Assembly (NCBI RefSeq): GCF_039537265.1
Contig: NZ_BAABAE010000001.1
Span: 492,009 to 556,008, forward strand
Origin: Terrimesophilobacter bigeumensis
GTDB taxonomy: Bacteria > Actinomycetota > Actinomycetes > Actinomycetales > Microbacteriaceae
DNA length: 64,000 bases
Reading direction: 5' to 3'
The notes under the pieces were generated by a model. The model had not been told where the DNA came from and did no database searches. It was given only the letters and a program-made list of their open reading frames with translations. The position numbers were made by a program, and so were the translations under genes. Shown here piece after piece: positions 9,020 through 17,196 of the stretch. Positions within the stretch are counted from its first letter, which is position 1, and every line of letters begins with the position of its first letter.

Positions 9020-9848
9020 CCTGGCCATCATCGGTGTCGGGGTCTTCGGACTGCTCATCGGCTCGTTCCTCAACGTCGTCGTCTACCGAGTGCCGGCGAA
9101 ACGTTCGATCGTGTCGCCGCCGAGTTCTTGCCCGCGCTGTGGAGCGGCCATCCGCTGGTACGACAACTTTCCGGTGGTGTCCTGGCTCGTGCTGAGGGGG
9201 CGCTGCCGCGACTGCCACGCCCCGATCTCGGTGCGCTATCCCCTCGTCGAGTTCGGCACGGGTGTGTTCTTCGCGATCGTGACCGCATGGTTCCTGCTCA
9301 CGCAGCTTCCCGACGAACCGTGGTCCGGTGTCGCCGCCACCTTCGCATCCGGTCTGGCCCTGGTCGCCTATCTCTACCTGGCCGCCATCACCGTCGCACT
9401 GGCATTGATCGATCTCGACACCCGCACCCTTCCCAATCGGATCGTGCTCCCCGGCTACCTCGTGGGCGCCGTGCTCCTCGGGGTCTCCGGCCTGCTGGCG
9501 GGCGACCTCACGGCTCTGTTGGGCGCCGCGATCGGCGCGGCGGCCCTGTTCACGTTCTACTTCCTGCTCGTCCTCGCCTACCCGAGGGGAATGGGCATGG
9601 GGGACGTCAAGCTCGCGGGCCTGCTCGGCCTGTTCCTGGGGTTCATCGGCTGGCAGGCGATCGTCGTCGGCGCCTTCGCCGCGTTCCTGCTCGGGGGGAT
9701 CTTCTCACTCATCCTCCTGGCCCTGCGTAAGGCATCCGGCAAGACAGCGGTACCATTCGGCCCATGGATGCTCCTGGGCGCCTGGCTCGGAATCCTGTTC
9801 GGACGTGACATCATGAGCACGTATCTCGGCCTGTTCGGAATCAGTTAG
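9012..9848 (+). CDS. pilD: Prepilin peptidase / N-methyltransferase PilD
   Basis: Bifunctional membrane aspartyl protease that removes class III leaders and methylates the new N-terminal Phe. 278 residues with about eight membrane segments. The zinc-binding cysteine pairs are C40/C43 and C65/C68 (CPRC, CRDC). Catalytic aspartates are expected at D134 (ALIDLDTRTLPN) and D198 (GMGMGDVK). TTG 9012 is the only suitable start: it overlaps the preceding stop and begins exactly ahead of the first membrane helix. Its substrates should include the prepilins encoded at 6002-7601. Confidence 0.92.
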   Translation: MDSLAIIGVGVFGLLIGSFLNVVVYRVPAKRSIVSPPSSCPRCGAAIRWYDNFPVVSWLVLRGRCRDCHAPISVRYPLVEFGTGVFFAIVTAWFLLTQLPDEPWSGVAATFASGLALVAYLYLAAITVALALIDLDTRTLPNRIVLPGYLVGAVLLGVSGLLAGDLTALLGAAIGAAALFTFYFLLVLAYPRGMGMGDVKLAGLLGLFLGFIGWQAIVVGAFAAFLLGGIFSLILLALRKASGKTAVPFGPWMLLGAWLGILFGRDIMSTYLGLFGIS

Positions 9849-9856
9849 GGGATGTG

Positions 9857-10903
9857 ATGGCCAGCACTCAACTCGTCGGGGTCGATATCGGCTCCAACAC
9901 CGTTCGAGCGGTCGAGGTCGCAGGGGTCGGGACCAAGCGACCGTCGGTCGTCCGGTTCTTCAGCATGCCGCTGCCGGAGGGCGCCGTGAAGAACGGCGAA
10001 GTCCTCGAAGTCAACACTGTCGCCGCTGCGTTGCGGCAGTTGTGGGCCGCGGCGAAGTTCAGCTCCAAGGAGGTCGTACTGGGTGTCGGGAACGCGAAGG
10101 TCCTCGTGCGCGACCTCGCCGTACCGAAGTTGAGCCGGCGGGAGATCCGCGAGTCGCTGCCCACTCACGTGCAGGAGATGCTGCCGGTGCCCGTCTCCGA
10201 CGCGCTCCTCGACTTCTATCCGATCTCCGAGGCTGCGTCCGAGACCGGGCCGGTCGTCAACGGCCTCCTCGTCGCGGCGATCAAGGACCCGGTGCTCGCG
10301 AACGTACGCGCCGTTCAGCTGGCCGGGCTCAGCCCGGTGGGCGTCGACCTCATCCCCTTCGCACTCACCAGACTCACTTCACCCGCCCGGATGATGGGCA
10401 ACGTCGCCCACATCGACATCGGTGCGCGAACCACCAACGTCATCGTCACCATCGCAGGGGTTCCGCACTTCGTGCGCATCCTCGCCAACGGTGGCCAGGA
10501 TCTCACGGCTGCCCTCGCCGATCGGCTGGACATCTCCCCCATCGAGGCGGAGAACACCAAGCGATCGATCGGACTGGGCGGGGTGAATGTGACGGCGGAA
10601 GAGGCGCCGGTGGTCGCCATCATCCGCGAGGTCACCGGTACGCTCTTGACCAGCCTGCGGAACACCCTCGGTTACTTCGCGAATACCCGCCAGAACGAAC
10701 CGTATTCGGGCATCGTGCTCACCGGCGGCGGCGCACAATTGCTCGGCCTCGCCGACGCGCTTTCCGAGATGACCCGGATCCCCGTCGTCATCGGCGACAC
10801 CTTCGGGAGCATCGACGTCGCCAAAGAAGCATCGAGAGGCACCCAGAGTCAGCTCGGCATGAACGTGGCGCTCGGACTGGCGTTGGGGGGTGCCGCAGCA
10901 TGA
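9857..10903 (+). CDS. pilM: Type IV pilus assembly protein PilM
   Basis: Actin-like cytoplasmic ATP-binding protein of the pilus alignment complex; 348 residues. It has the phosphate-binding motif VGVDIGSNTVRAVEV at the N-terminus, HIDIGARTTNVIV in the second half and IVLTGGGAQLLGLADAL near the C-terminus, all as in PilM/FtsA folds. PilM binds the cytoplasmic N-terminus of PilN. ATG 9857 is better placed after AGGGG than the GTG directly before it. The stop overlaps the pilN start (ATGA). Confidence 0.9.
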   Translation: MASTQLVGVDIGSNTVRAVEVAGVGTKRPSVVRFFSMPLPEGAVKNGEVLEVNTVAAALRQLWAAAKFSSKEVVLGVGNAKVLVRDLAVPKLSRREIRESLPTHVQEMLPVPVSDALLDFYPISEAASETGPVVNGLLVAAIKDPVLANVRAVQLAGLSPVGVDLIPFALTRLTSPARMMGNVAHIDIGARTTNVIVTIAGVPHFVRILANGGQDLTAALADRLDISPIEAENTKRSIGLGGVNVTAEEAPVVAIIREVTGTLLTSLRNTLGYFANTRQNEPYSGIVLTGGGAQLLGLADALSEMTRIPVVIGDTFGSIDVAKEASRGTQSQLGMNVALGLALGGAAA

Positions 10904-11667
10904 AAAAGAACAGCAACGACGGCGGGAGCCTCATCCTCGGGGGGCCTCCGCAGGCGAACCTCCTCCCGCCCGAGGTGGGGCTCGCCGCGAGGGGCCGCGT
11001 CATGCGGCGCAATGCGATTGCACTCATTGTGCTCGCCGTGCTCATCGTGATCGCGGCCTACGGAGGTGCGTCGTTCTTCGCGATCGGCGCGCAGGCCCAG
11101 CTCGACGCCGCGAACGCGCGGACGGTGGAGCTGCTCGCCGAGCAGGCCAAGTACGCCGAGGTCAGGCAGGTCACCTCGATGCTCGAGAAGGCCGTCGTCG
11201 CCCAGAGGGTCGGAACCTCGACGGAAATCGATTGGAAAGACTATCTCACCGACATCCAGAAAAGCCTTCCGGCCGGAACGCTCGTGACGAACGTCGTCGC
11301 GGAGACGGCGACGCCGTTCACGGCGTTCGCCCCGCCCTCCGTCCCCCTCCAGGGAGACCGGATCGGCGAGCTCAGGTTCACGGCGACGAGCACCTCGCTC
11401 CCCAATGTGCAGAAGTGGCTGGACGCGCTCGCGACCCTCGACGGCTTCGTCGACGCGTCGCCCGGCTCGGTGACCCTCGACGGGGCGGCCAAGACCTATG
11501 AGGTCACGATCACGATGCACGTGAACAAGGACGCCCTCCTGCTGCGCTTCGACGAGGCCGCAGCGGCCGAGCGCGACAAGGCGCTGGCGGAGAAGGAGCA
11601 GGCCGCGCAGGACGCCGCCGATGAGGATGCGGCCGACACCGATTCGAGCACGGACGGAGGGGAGTGA
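10900..11667 (+). CDS. pilN: Type IV pilus assembly protein PilN
   Basis: Bitopic membrane protein of 255 residues. The N-terminal segment contains the PilN signature for PilM binding (QANLLPPEVGLAARGR), followed by one membrane helix at about 40-65, a coiled-coil region and a ferredoxin-like domain. The C-terminus is a long Ala/Glu/Asp-rich tail (about 215-255) that is not part of the usual family. Translation is coupled to pilM through ATGA. The reading frame continues upstream across pilM, but the first 286 codons of that longer frame are not coding. Confidence 0.88.
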   Translation: MKKNSNDGGSLILGGPPQANLLPPEVGLAARGRVMRRNAIALIVLAVLIVIAAYGGASFFAIGAQAQLDAANARTVELLAEQAKYAEVRQVTSMLEKAVVAQRVGTSTEIDWKDYLTDIQKSLPAGTLVTNVVAETATPFTAFAPPSVPLQGDRIGELRFTATSTSLPNVQKWLDALATLDGFVDASPGSVTLDGAAKTYEVTITMHVNKDALLLRFDEAAAAERDKALAEKEQAAQDAADEDAADTDSSTDGGE

Positions 11668-11669
11668 CG

Positions 11670-12356
11670 ATGAACAACAAGCTCTGGCTGGTCATTGCCG
11701 GTATTGCCGGCGTCGCCGTTCTCGCCCTCGGCTGGTTCCTCGGTGTCGCGCCGAAGTTCGACGAGATGAGCGCTGCGAACGAGCAACGTGCCTCGGTCGA
11801 CGCTCAGAACGTCCTGCACCAGAAGAAGTTGGATGCACTCAAGAAGGAGTTCACCCAGCTCGACTTGCTCAAGGAGCAGCTCGCTGCGGCGCAGGCCTCA
11901 TTGCCACCGGGAGACGACCTCTCGACCTTCCTCGGAGAACTCCACGACCTGGAGGCGTCGAGCGGGGTGGTGCTCACGAGTTTCAGCGCCGGGGACGGCC
12001 AGAGCTATGTCGCGGCTCCGGGTGAGACGACCGACCCGCTCGTCACGGCGGACAACTTCGTCGCGATCCCGATCGACCTGACCGTGGACGGCACGCGCCC
12101 TCAAGTCATCGAGTTCATCAACGATCTGCAATACGGTGAGCGGCTCTTCCTGGTTATCAAGCTCACGGTCGCCAAATCGGCGGATGCCGCGGCCACGGAG
12201 CCTGACTCCGAGGAGGCCCCCACTGCGAAAGGGTATGTGGGCAACATCTCCGGCTTCGTCTACGTGCTCGTCGACCCTGCGGCGCCGCCGCCGACACCGA
12301 CTCCGGTCGGCTCGCTCGACAGCACGCCGTCGCCCTCGCCGACTCCGGGGCAATAG
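11670..12356 (+). CDS. pilO: Type IV pilus assembly protein PilO
   Basis: 228 residues: a short cytoplasmic N-terminus, a membrane helix at about 6-24, a coiled coil (about 30-75) and a ferredoxin-like domain, then a Pro/Ser/Thr-rich tail. Partner of PilN in the alignment complex. ATG 11670 follows GGAGGGGAG at a normal distance; the GTG at 11664 would lie inside that site. It is the last pil gene. No PilP or PilQ is present, as expected for an organism without an outer membrane. Confidence 0.85.
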   Translation: MNNKLWLVIAGIAGVAVLALGWFLGVAPKFDEMSAANEQRASVDAQNVLHQKKLDALKKEFTQLDLLKEQLAAAQASLPPGDDLSTFLGELHDLEASSGVVLTSFSAGDGQSYVAAPGETTDPLVTADNFVAIPIDLTVDGTRPQVIEFINDLQYGERLFLVIKLTVAKSADAAATEPDSEEAPTAKGYVGNISGFVYVLVDPAAPPPTPTPVGSLDSTPSPSPTPGQ

Positions 12357-12376
12357 CCTCCCACCTGTCGCGCGCC

Positions 12377-12419
12377 GGGCATCCGTTGCTAGAGTGACCC
12401 TGATCGGGCGCGGATGCCC
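12377..12419 (+). terminator. Inverted repeat after the pilus operon
   Basis: Arms GGGCATCCG (12377-12385) and CGGATGCCC (12411-12419), perfect over 9 bp, with a 25-base loop, between pilO and the next gene. It may end pil transcription; the wide loop makes this uncertain. Confidence 0.4.
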
Positions 12420-12441
12420 CGACGCGTGAGGAGTGGGACGG

Positions 12442-13215
12442 ATGAACGCCAGGATAGATCCAGCGGACGAGACCGAGCCGACCGAGGCTGCCGCGGAGGA
12501 CGCCGCTGCGAGTGTGCAGGCCAGCGCCGACCAGGCCGCGGAGCACGCGGCCGAGCAGTCAGGCACCGCAACCGCCGACGTGACGGAAGGCGTTACGGGT
12601 GCCGCAGCGAGCAGCAGCACGGGCGAGGCCGCACCCGTCCCCGTGCAGACCGTCTACGTCACCGCTCCCCAACCACCGAGGCGCAAGGGCAACCGCGGGC
12701 TCGGCACGGTGCTCGCCATCCTCGCAGCCGTCGTCTTCGCGGCCGCATACGCGGGCGTGACGGCTCTGCTCATCCTGTTCGTGAATCCGGATGGCCTCGG
12801 GGGTGCCGTCGGCGAGTTCGTGAGCGGCCCGCTGTTCTACGTTCCGGTACTCGTGTTCCTCGTTGCCATGGTGCTCTGGGTGCTCCTCGCCAACCGGGCG
12901 AGCTGGTGGGCGTGGGTGCTCGGCTCGCTCGTGATCGCGGCTGTCGTCTACTTCGCGACCATCGGCGTCCTTCTCCTCCTGGCCGGCGGGTTCGGGTTGA
13001 CCGGCTCCCAGGCGGCAGACCTGTTCCGGGGCTTCGCCCTCAACCCCGCGGTCGTCGTCGCCGCGCTCCTCGCGCGCGAGGTCTCGGTATGGTTCGGCGC
13101 GGCGATCGCGGCCCGCGGTCGCAAGGTGCGCGAACGCAACTACGAGGCCTGGCAGGAGTTCGAGCGCGACGAAGCAGAGAAGAGAGCGGAGTTTGCCGGC
13201 CAATCGGCCGTCTGA
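12442..13215 (+). CDS. Membrane protein with acidic Ala-rich N-terminus, function unknown
   Basis: 257 residues. The first about 80 are low-complexity Ala/Glu/Thr-rich and presumably cytoplasmic and disordered. A basic stretch PPRRKGNRG then leads to four or five membrane segments (about 90-240), with a charged C-terminal tail (RERNYEAWQEFERDEAEKR). ATG 12442 follows GAGGAG. No family was recognised. It overlaps the next membrane gene by 23 bases, so the two are probably made together. Location between pil genes and rpsL does not reveal a role. Confidence 0.75.
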   Translation: MNARIDPADETEPTEAAAEDAAASVQASADQAAEHAAEQSGTATADVTEGVTGAAASSSTGEAAPVPVQTVYVTAPQPPRRKGNRGLGTVLAILAAVVFAAAYAGVTALLILFVNPDGLGGAVGEFVSGPLFYVPVLVFLVAMVLWVLLANRASWWAWVLGSLVIAAVVYFATIGVLLLLAGGFGLTGSQAADLFRGFALNPAVVVAALLAREVSVWFGAAIAARGRKVRERNYEAWQEFERDEAEKRAEFAGQSAV

Positions 13216-13675
13216 CCCGGCCCCGGCATCCGGCTCGTTCTCGCGAGCGCTGCTCGTCGCGGTCATGGTGACCGTGCTGTACGGGGCGATCCTGCTCGCC
13301 TTCGACGGTTTCGTGAGCCTGCTCGCCGACCGCGACGTCATCCAGGAGCAGGATGCCGGTCCGCTGGTCGGGCCGATCATGGCCGTCGTCGCGCTTGCCA
13401 TCGTCTTCGTCTCCGTGCTCGGAGGCCTGAGGCCGACTTCCGCCCGCCCGGCGATACCGGTGGCGCGGGCGGTGGTCACGGCCCTGCTCGTCTACCTGCT
13501 GGGGCCGTTCGCCGGGGCGATCGTCTACGTCGCGGGGCAGGAGCAGCTGCTCACCGGAGTGCTGTTCCTCGCCCGCTATCTCGGGAGTCCCTTCGTCATC
13601 GCCTCCGCGGTTCTCGCGCTTCTTCCTGTTCTGCTGCTGCCTCTCATTGCGATCGGCCGGTCGCGTGCCCGCTGA
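13193..13675 (+). CDS. Small integral membrane protein, function unknown
   Basis: 160 residues with about four hydrophobic segments (roughly 20-40, 60-78, 88-112, 130-153) and short loops. Start TTG 13193 lies inside the end of the preceding gene; an alternative start at a downstream ATG such as 13265 cannot be excluded. No motif of a known enzyme or transporter was seen. Together with the preceding gene it fills the interval between the pilus locus and the str operon. Confidence 0.65.
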   Translation: MPANRPSDPAPASGSFSRALLVAVMVTVLYGAILLAFDGFVSLLADRDVIQEQDAGPLVGPIMAVVALAIVFVSVLGGLRPTSARPAIPVARAVVTALLVYLLGPFAGAIVYVAGQEQLLTGVLFLARYLGSPFVIASAVLALLPVLLLPLIAIGRSRAR

Positions 13676-13717
13676 GCGATCCGGGACCGGACTCCTGTGC
13701 GCGCTGGGCGAACTCAT

Positions 13718-13746
13718 TTGACCGTGTGCCGGTGAGCGACTAGTGT
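13718..13746 (+). promoter_or_regulatory. Promoter of the str operon
   Basis: A -35 box TTGACC (13718-13723), exactly 17 bases, and a -10 box TAGTGT (13741-13746), matching the housekeeping sigma factor consensus of actinobacteria (TTGAC, TANNNT). It predicts a transcript start near 13753 and a leader of about 245 bases before rpsL. Confidence 0.7.
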
Positions 13747-13998
13747 TCTTTGGGTGTGCGCTTTGCCGCACGTCTTCCTGTGCCCAAAATCACAGGTGGG
13801 CGAGCACTGAGGCACCAACCGGAATTGGGCTCGACTGAACGAGTTGAACGACTCGGCCAGCGCCCCCACGGCATATCCATCAACGAATCAGACACTGCGT
13901 CGTGCGATGGATCACGTCGGCCAGCATCGCGGATTTCAACATGCGGGCCGCAATCAGCACCAACTGTCACCGTGCAGTCAATTCAAGGAGTCACATCA
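13747..13998 (+). promoter_or_regulatory. Untranslated leader of rpsL
   Basis: About 250 bases without a supported gene between the predicted promoter and the rpsL start. It ends in the ribosome site AAGGAG (13985-13990). A local repeat is visible at CTGTGCCC (13780s). The reading frame of rpsL stays open back to 13750, but that extension has no S12 similarity. A leader of this length could host regulation by a ribosomal protein; no specific fold was identified. Confidence 0.45.
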
Positions 13999-14373
13999 GT
14001 GCCAACCATCCAACAGTTGGTCCGTAAGGGGCGCTCGCCGAAGGTCGCCAAGACCAAGACGCCGGCCCTGAAGGCCAACCCCCAGCAGCGTGGTGTGTGC
14101 ACCCGCGTCTACACCACGACACCGAAGAAGCCGAACTCGGCCCTTCGCAAGGTCGCCCGTGTGAAGCTGAGCAACGGCACAGAGGTCACCGCCTACATCC
14201 CCGGCGAAGGCCACAACCTGCAGGAGCACTCGATGGTGCTCGTCCGCGGCGGTCGTGTGAAGGACCTCCCCGGTGTCCGCTACAAGATCGTCCGTGGCGC
14301 ACTCGACACCCAGGCCGTGAAGAACCGCAAGCAGGCTCGCAGCCGCTACGGCGCGAAGATGGAGAAGAAGTAA
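13999..14373 (+). CDS. rpsL: 30S ribosomal protein S12
   Basis: 124 residues, full length for S12, near the decoding centre. VPTIQQLVRKGR is the usual N-terminus. K43 (TTTPKKPNS) and K88 (VRGGRVKDLPG) are the wild-type residues, so the protein carries no classical streptomycin-resistance change. D89 is the expected methylthiolation site. GTG 13999 has AAGGAG eight bases upstream. First gene of the str operon; its stop overlaps rpsG as TAATG. Confidence 0.98.
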   Translation: MPTIQQLVRKGRSPKVAKTKTPALKANPQQRGVCTRVYTTTPKKPNSALRKVARVKLSNGTEVTAYIPGEGHNLQEHSMVLVRGGRVKDLPGVRYKIVRGALDTQAVKNRKQARSRYGAKMEKK

Positions 14374-14843
14374 TGCCTCGCAAGGGACCAGCACCCAAGC
14401 GCCCCGTGGTCAGCGACCCGGTCTACGGCGCTCCCATCGTCAGCCAGCTCGTCAACAAGATCCTGCTCGACGGCAAGAAGGCCCTCGCCGAGCGCATCGT
14501 CTACGAAGCGCTCGCCGGGGTCTCCGCCAAGAACGGTGCGGATGCCGTCGTCACGCTCAAGAAGGCGCTCGACAACGTGCGACCCACCCTTGAGGTCAAG
14601 AGTCGCCGTGTCGGTGGCTCGACCTACCAGGTCCCGGTCGAGGTCAAGCCGCACCGCGCGAACACCCTCGCGCTGCGCTGGCTCACGACCTACGCCAAGG
14701 CGCGTCGGGAGAAGACCATGACCGAGCGGCTCACCAACGAGATCCTCGACGCCTCCAACGGGCTCGGCGCGGCAGTCAAGCGTCGTGAGGACACTCACAA
14801 GATGGCTCAGTCGAACCAGGCCTTCGCGCACTATCGGTGGTAG
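14373..14843 (+). CDS. rpsG: 30S ribosomal protein S7
   Basis: 156 residues, the standard length. N-terminus MPRKGPAPKRP and the motif GGSTYQVPVEVKPHRANTLA are typical of S7, which nucleates assembly of the 30S head and can repress its own operon. ATG shares two bases with the rpsL stop. The gap to fusA (136 bases) holds palindromic repeat copy B. Confidence 0.98.
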   Translation: MPRKGPAPKRPVVSDPVYGAPIVSQLVNKILLDGKKALAERIVYEALAGVSAKNGADAVVTLKKALDNVRPTLEVKSRRVGGSTYQVPVEVKPHRANTLALRWLTTYAKARREKTMTERLTNEILDASNGLGAAVKRREDTHKMAQSNQAFAHYRW

Positions 14844-14867
14844 GCCGAAGGCCTGCCGCCGTTCGGT

Positions 14868-14919
14868 GGCGCGCTGGAGCTTGGAGCGAAGGCCATTTCT
14901 GGCCTTCGCCGCGACGCCA
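14868..14919 (-). repeat. Interspersed palindromic repeat, copy B
   Basis: Second copy of the repeat at 1089-1138 and 46260-46308, here in the opposite orientation, in the rpsG-fusA gap. The core arms GCGAAGGCCA and TGGCCTTCGC are perfect. Over about 50 bp it differs from copy C at very few positions, closer than expected for intergenic DNA of unrelated origin. Confidence 0.88.
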
Positions 14920-14979
14920 GCGCCGAGGCCCGTCTCGGGCCTCGGTCAAACTCATGACTTCAAATAGATAGGAAACCAA

Positions 14980-17094
14980 GTGGCACAGGAAGTGCTCACC
15001 GACCTGAGCAAGGTCCGGAACATCGGCATCATGGCGCACATCGATGCCGGCAAGACGACGACGACCGAGCGCATCCTGTTCTACACGGGTGTCAACCACA
15101 AGATCGGTGAGACCCACGACGGCGCGTCGACGACCGACTGGATGGAGCAGGAGCAGGAGCGCGGCATCACCATCACGTCCGCCGCCGTGACCTGTTTCTG
15201 GAACAAGAACCAGATCAACATCATCGACACCCCCGGTCACGTCGACTTCACCGTCGAGGTGGAGCGTTCGCTGCGCGTGCTCGACGGCGCGGTCGCGGTA
15301 TTCGACGGCAAGGAGGGCGTGGAGCCCCAGTCGGAGACGGTCTGGCGCCAGGCGGACAAGTACAACGTCCCGCGCATCTGCTTCGTCAACAAGATGGACA
15401 AGCTGGGCGCCGACTTCTACTTCACCGTCGACACGATCGTGAACCGTCTCGGTGCCAAGCCGCTCGTCATCCAGTTGCCGATCGGCGCGGAGAGCGACTT
15501 CGTGGGCGTCGTCGACCTCGTCGAGATGCGCGCGCTCGTGTGGCCCGCGGACTCCAAGGGCGATGTCACGATGGGCGCCAAGTACGAGGTCGAGGAGATC
15601 CCGGAGAACCTCAAGGACAAGGCGGCGAAGTACCGCCAGGAGCTGCTCGAGGCCGTCGCCGAGACCGACGACGCACTGCTCGAGAAGTTCTTCGCGGGCG
15701 AGGAGCTCACCGTAGCCGAGATCAAGGGCGGCATCCGCAAGCTCACCGTCTCGAGCGCCATGTACCCGGTGCTCTGCGGGTCGGCGTTCAAGAACCGTGG
15801 CGTGCAGCCGATGCTCGACGCCGTGATCGACTACCTGCCGAACCCGCTCGACGTCGGCGCCATCGAAGCGCGCGACCCGCGCGACGAGGAGAAGGTCATC
15901 GAGCGTCACCCGGACCCGAAGGACCCGTTCGCGGCCCTCGCGTTCAAGGTGGCCGTCCACCCGTTCTTCGGGCGTCTCACCTATATCCGCGTGTACTCCG
16001 GTCACCTCGACAGCGGTGGCCAGGTCGCCAACTCCACGAAGGGCAAGAAGGAGCGCATCGGGAAGATCTTCCAGATGTATGCCAACAAGGAGAACCCGGT
16101 CCCCTCGGTCACCGCCGGCCACATCTACGCGGTCATCGGCCTCAAGGACACCACGACCGGTGACACCCTGTGCGACCCGAACGCGCAGGTCGTGCTCGAG
16201 TCGATGACGTTCCCGGAGCCGGTCATCGAGGTGGCGATCGAGCCGAAGACGAAGGCCGACCAGGAGAAGCTGGGTGTCGCCATCCAGAAGCTCGCCGAAG
16301 AGGACCCGACGTTCCGCACCGAGCAGAACCAGGAGACCGGCCAGACGGTCATCAAGGGGATGGGCGAGCTTCACCTCGACATCCTCGTCGACCGGATGAA
16401 GCGCGAGTTCAACGTCGAGGCCAACGTCGGCAAGCCGCAGGTCGCCTACCGCGAGACCATCAAGCGCATCGTCGACAAGCACGACTACACCCACAAGAAG
16501 CAGACCGGTGGTTCCGGCCAGTTCGCGAAGGTGCAGATCTCGCTCGAGCCGCTCGACCTCGCCGGGGAGCACCCGTACGAGTTCGAGAACAAGGTCACCG
16601 GTGGCCGCGTGCCCCGTGAGTACATCCCGTCGGTGGATGCCGGAATGAAGGATGCCATGCAGGTCGGCGTCCTGGCCGGCTATCCCATGGTCGGGGTCAA
16701 GGCCATCCTGCTGGATGGCGCAGCCCATGACGTCGACTCCTCGGAGATGGCGTTCAAGATCGCCGGGTCGATGGCCTTCAAGGAGGCCGCTCGCAAGGCG
16801 AACCCCGTGCTGCTCGAGCCGCTCATGGCCGTCGAGGTGCGCACCCCTGAGGAATACATGGGTGATGTCATCGGCGACCTGAACTCGCGCCGTGGCCAGA
16901 TCCAGTCCATGGAGGATGCCACCGGTGTGAAGGTCGTCCGGGCACTCGTACCGCTGTCGGAGATGTTCGGCTATGTGGGCGACCTGAGGTCGAAGACCTC
17001 CGGCCGTGCCGTGTACTCGATGAGCTTCGACAGCTATTCTGAGGTGCCGCGCGCGGTCGCCGACGAGATCGTCCAGAAGGCCAAGGGCGAGTAA
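14980..17094 (+). CDS. fusA: Elongation factor G
   Basis: Translocation GTPase of 704 residues. GTP-binding motifs: AHIDAGKTT (P loop), RGITITSAA (switch I), DTPGHVDF (G3) and NKMDKLG (G4). Domains II-V follow, including the domain IV tip. GTG 14980 follows AGGAAACC. The gene is third in the str operon, with a 102-base gap to tuf. Confidence 0.98.
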   Translation: MAQEVLTDLSKVRNIGIMAHIDAGKTTTTERILFYTGVNHKIGETHDGASTTDWMEQEQERGITITSAAVTCFWNKNQINIIDTPGHVDFTVEVERSLRVLDGAVAVFDGKEGVEPQSETVWRQADKYNVPRICFVNKMDKLGADFYFTVDTIVNRLGAKPLVIQLPIGAESDFVGVVDLVEMRALVWPADSKGDVTMGAKYEVEEIPENLKDKAAKYRQELLEAVAETDDALLEKFFAGEELTVAEIKGGIRKLTVSSAMYPVLCGSAFKNRGVQPMLDAVIDYLPNPLDVGAIEARDPRDEEKVIERHPDPKDPFAALAFKVAVHPFFGRLTYIRVYSGHLDSGGQVANSTKGKKERIGKIFQMYANKENPVPSVTAGHIYAVIGLKDTTTGDTLCDPNAQVVLESMTFPEPVIEVAIEPKTKADQEKLGVAIQKLAEEDPTFRTEQNQETGQTVIKGMGELHLDILVDRMKREFNVEANVGKPQVAYRETIKRIVDKHDYTHKKQTGGSGQFAKVQISLEPLDLAGEHPYEFENKVTGGRVPREYIPSVDAGMKDAMQVGVLAGYPMVGVKAILLDGAAHDVDSSEMAFKIAGSMAFKEAARKANPVLLEPLMAVEVRTPEEYMGDVIGDLNSRRGQIQSMEDATGVKVVRALVPLSEMFGYVGDLRSKTSGRAVYSMSFDSYSEVPRAVADEIVQKAKGE

Positions 17095-17196
17095 CACCAA
17101 TCAGCAGTATCCCGTAACATAAAACAATCCCGTAGAAGCCCAGGGCGCAAACCCGCGTCCGGAGTCTCTACTCGAGAAGTCCTGAGGAGGACCACA

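Noticed and set aside
14776..17100. 774-codon minus-strand frame over fusA
   Set aside because: Exact antisense of EF-G, with no domain similarity of its own.
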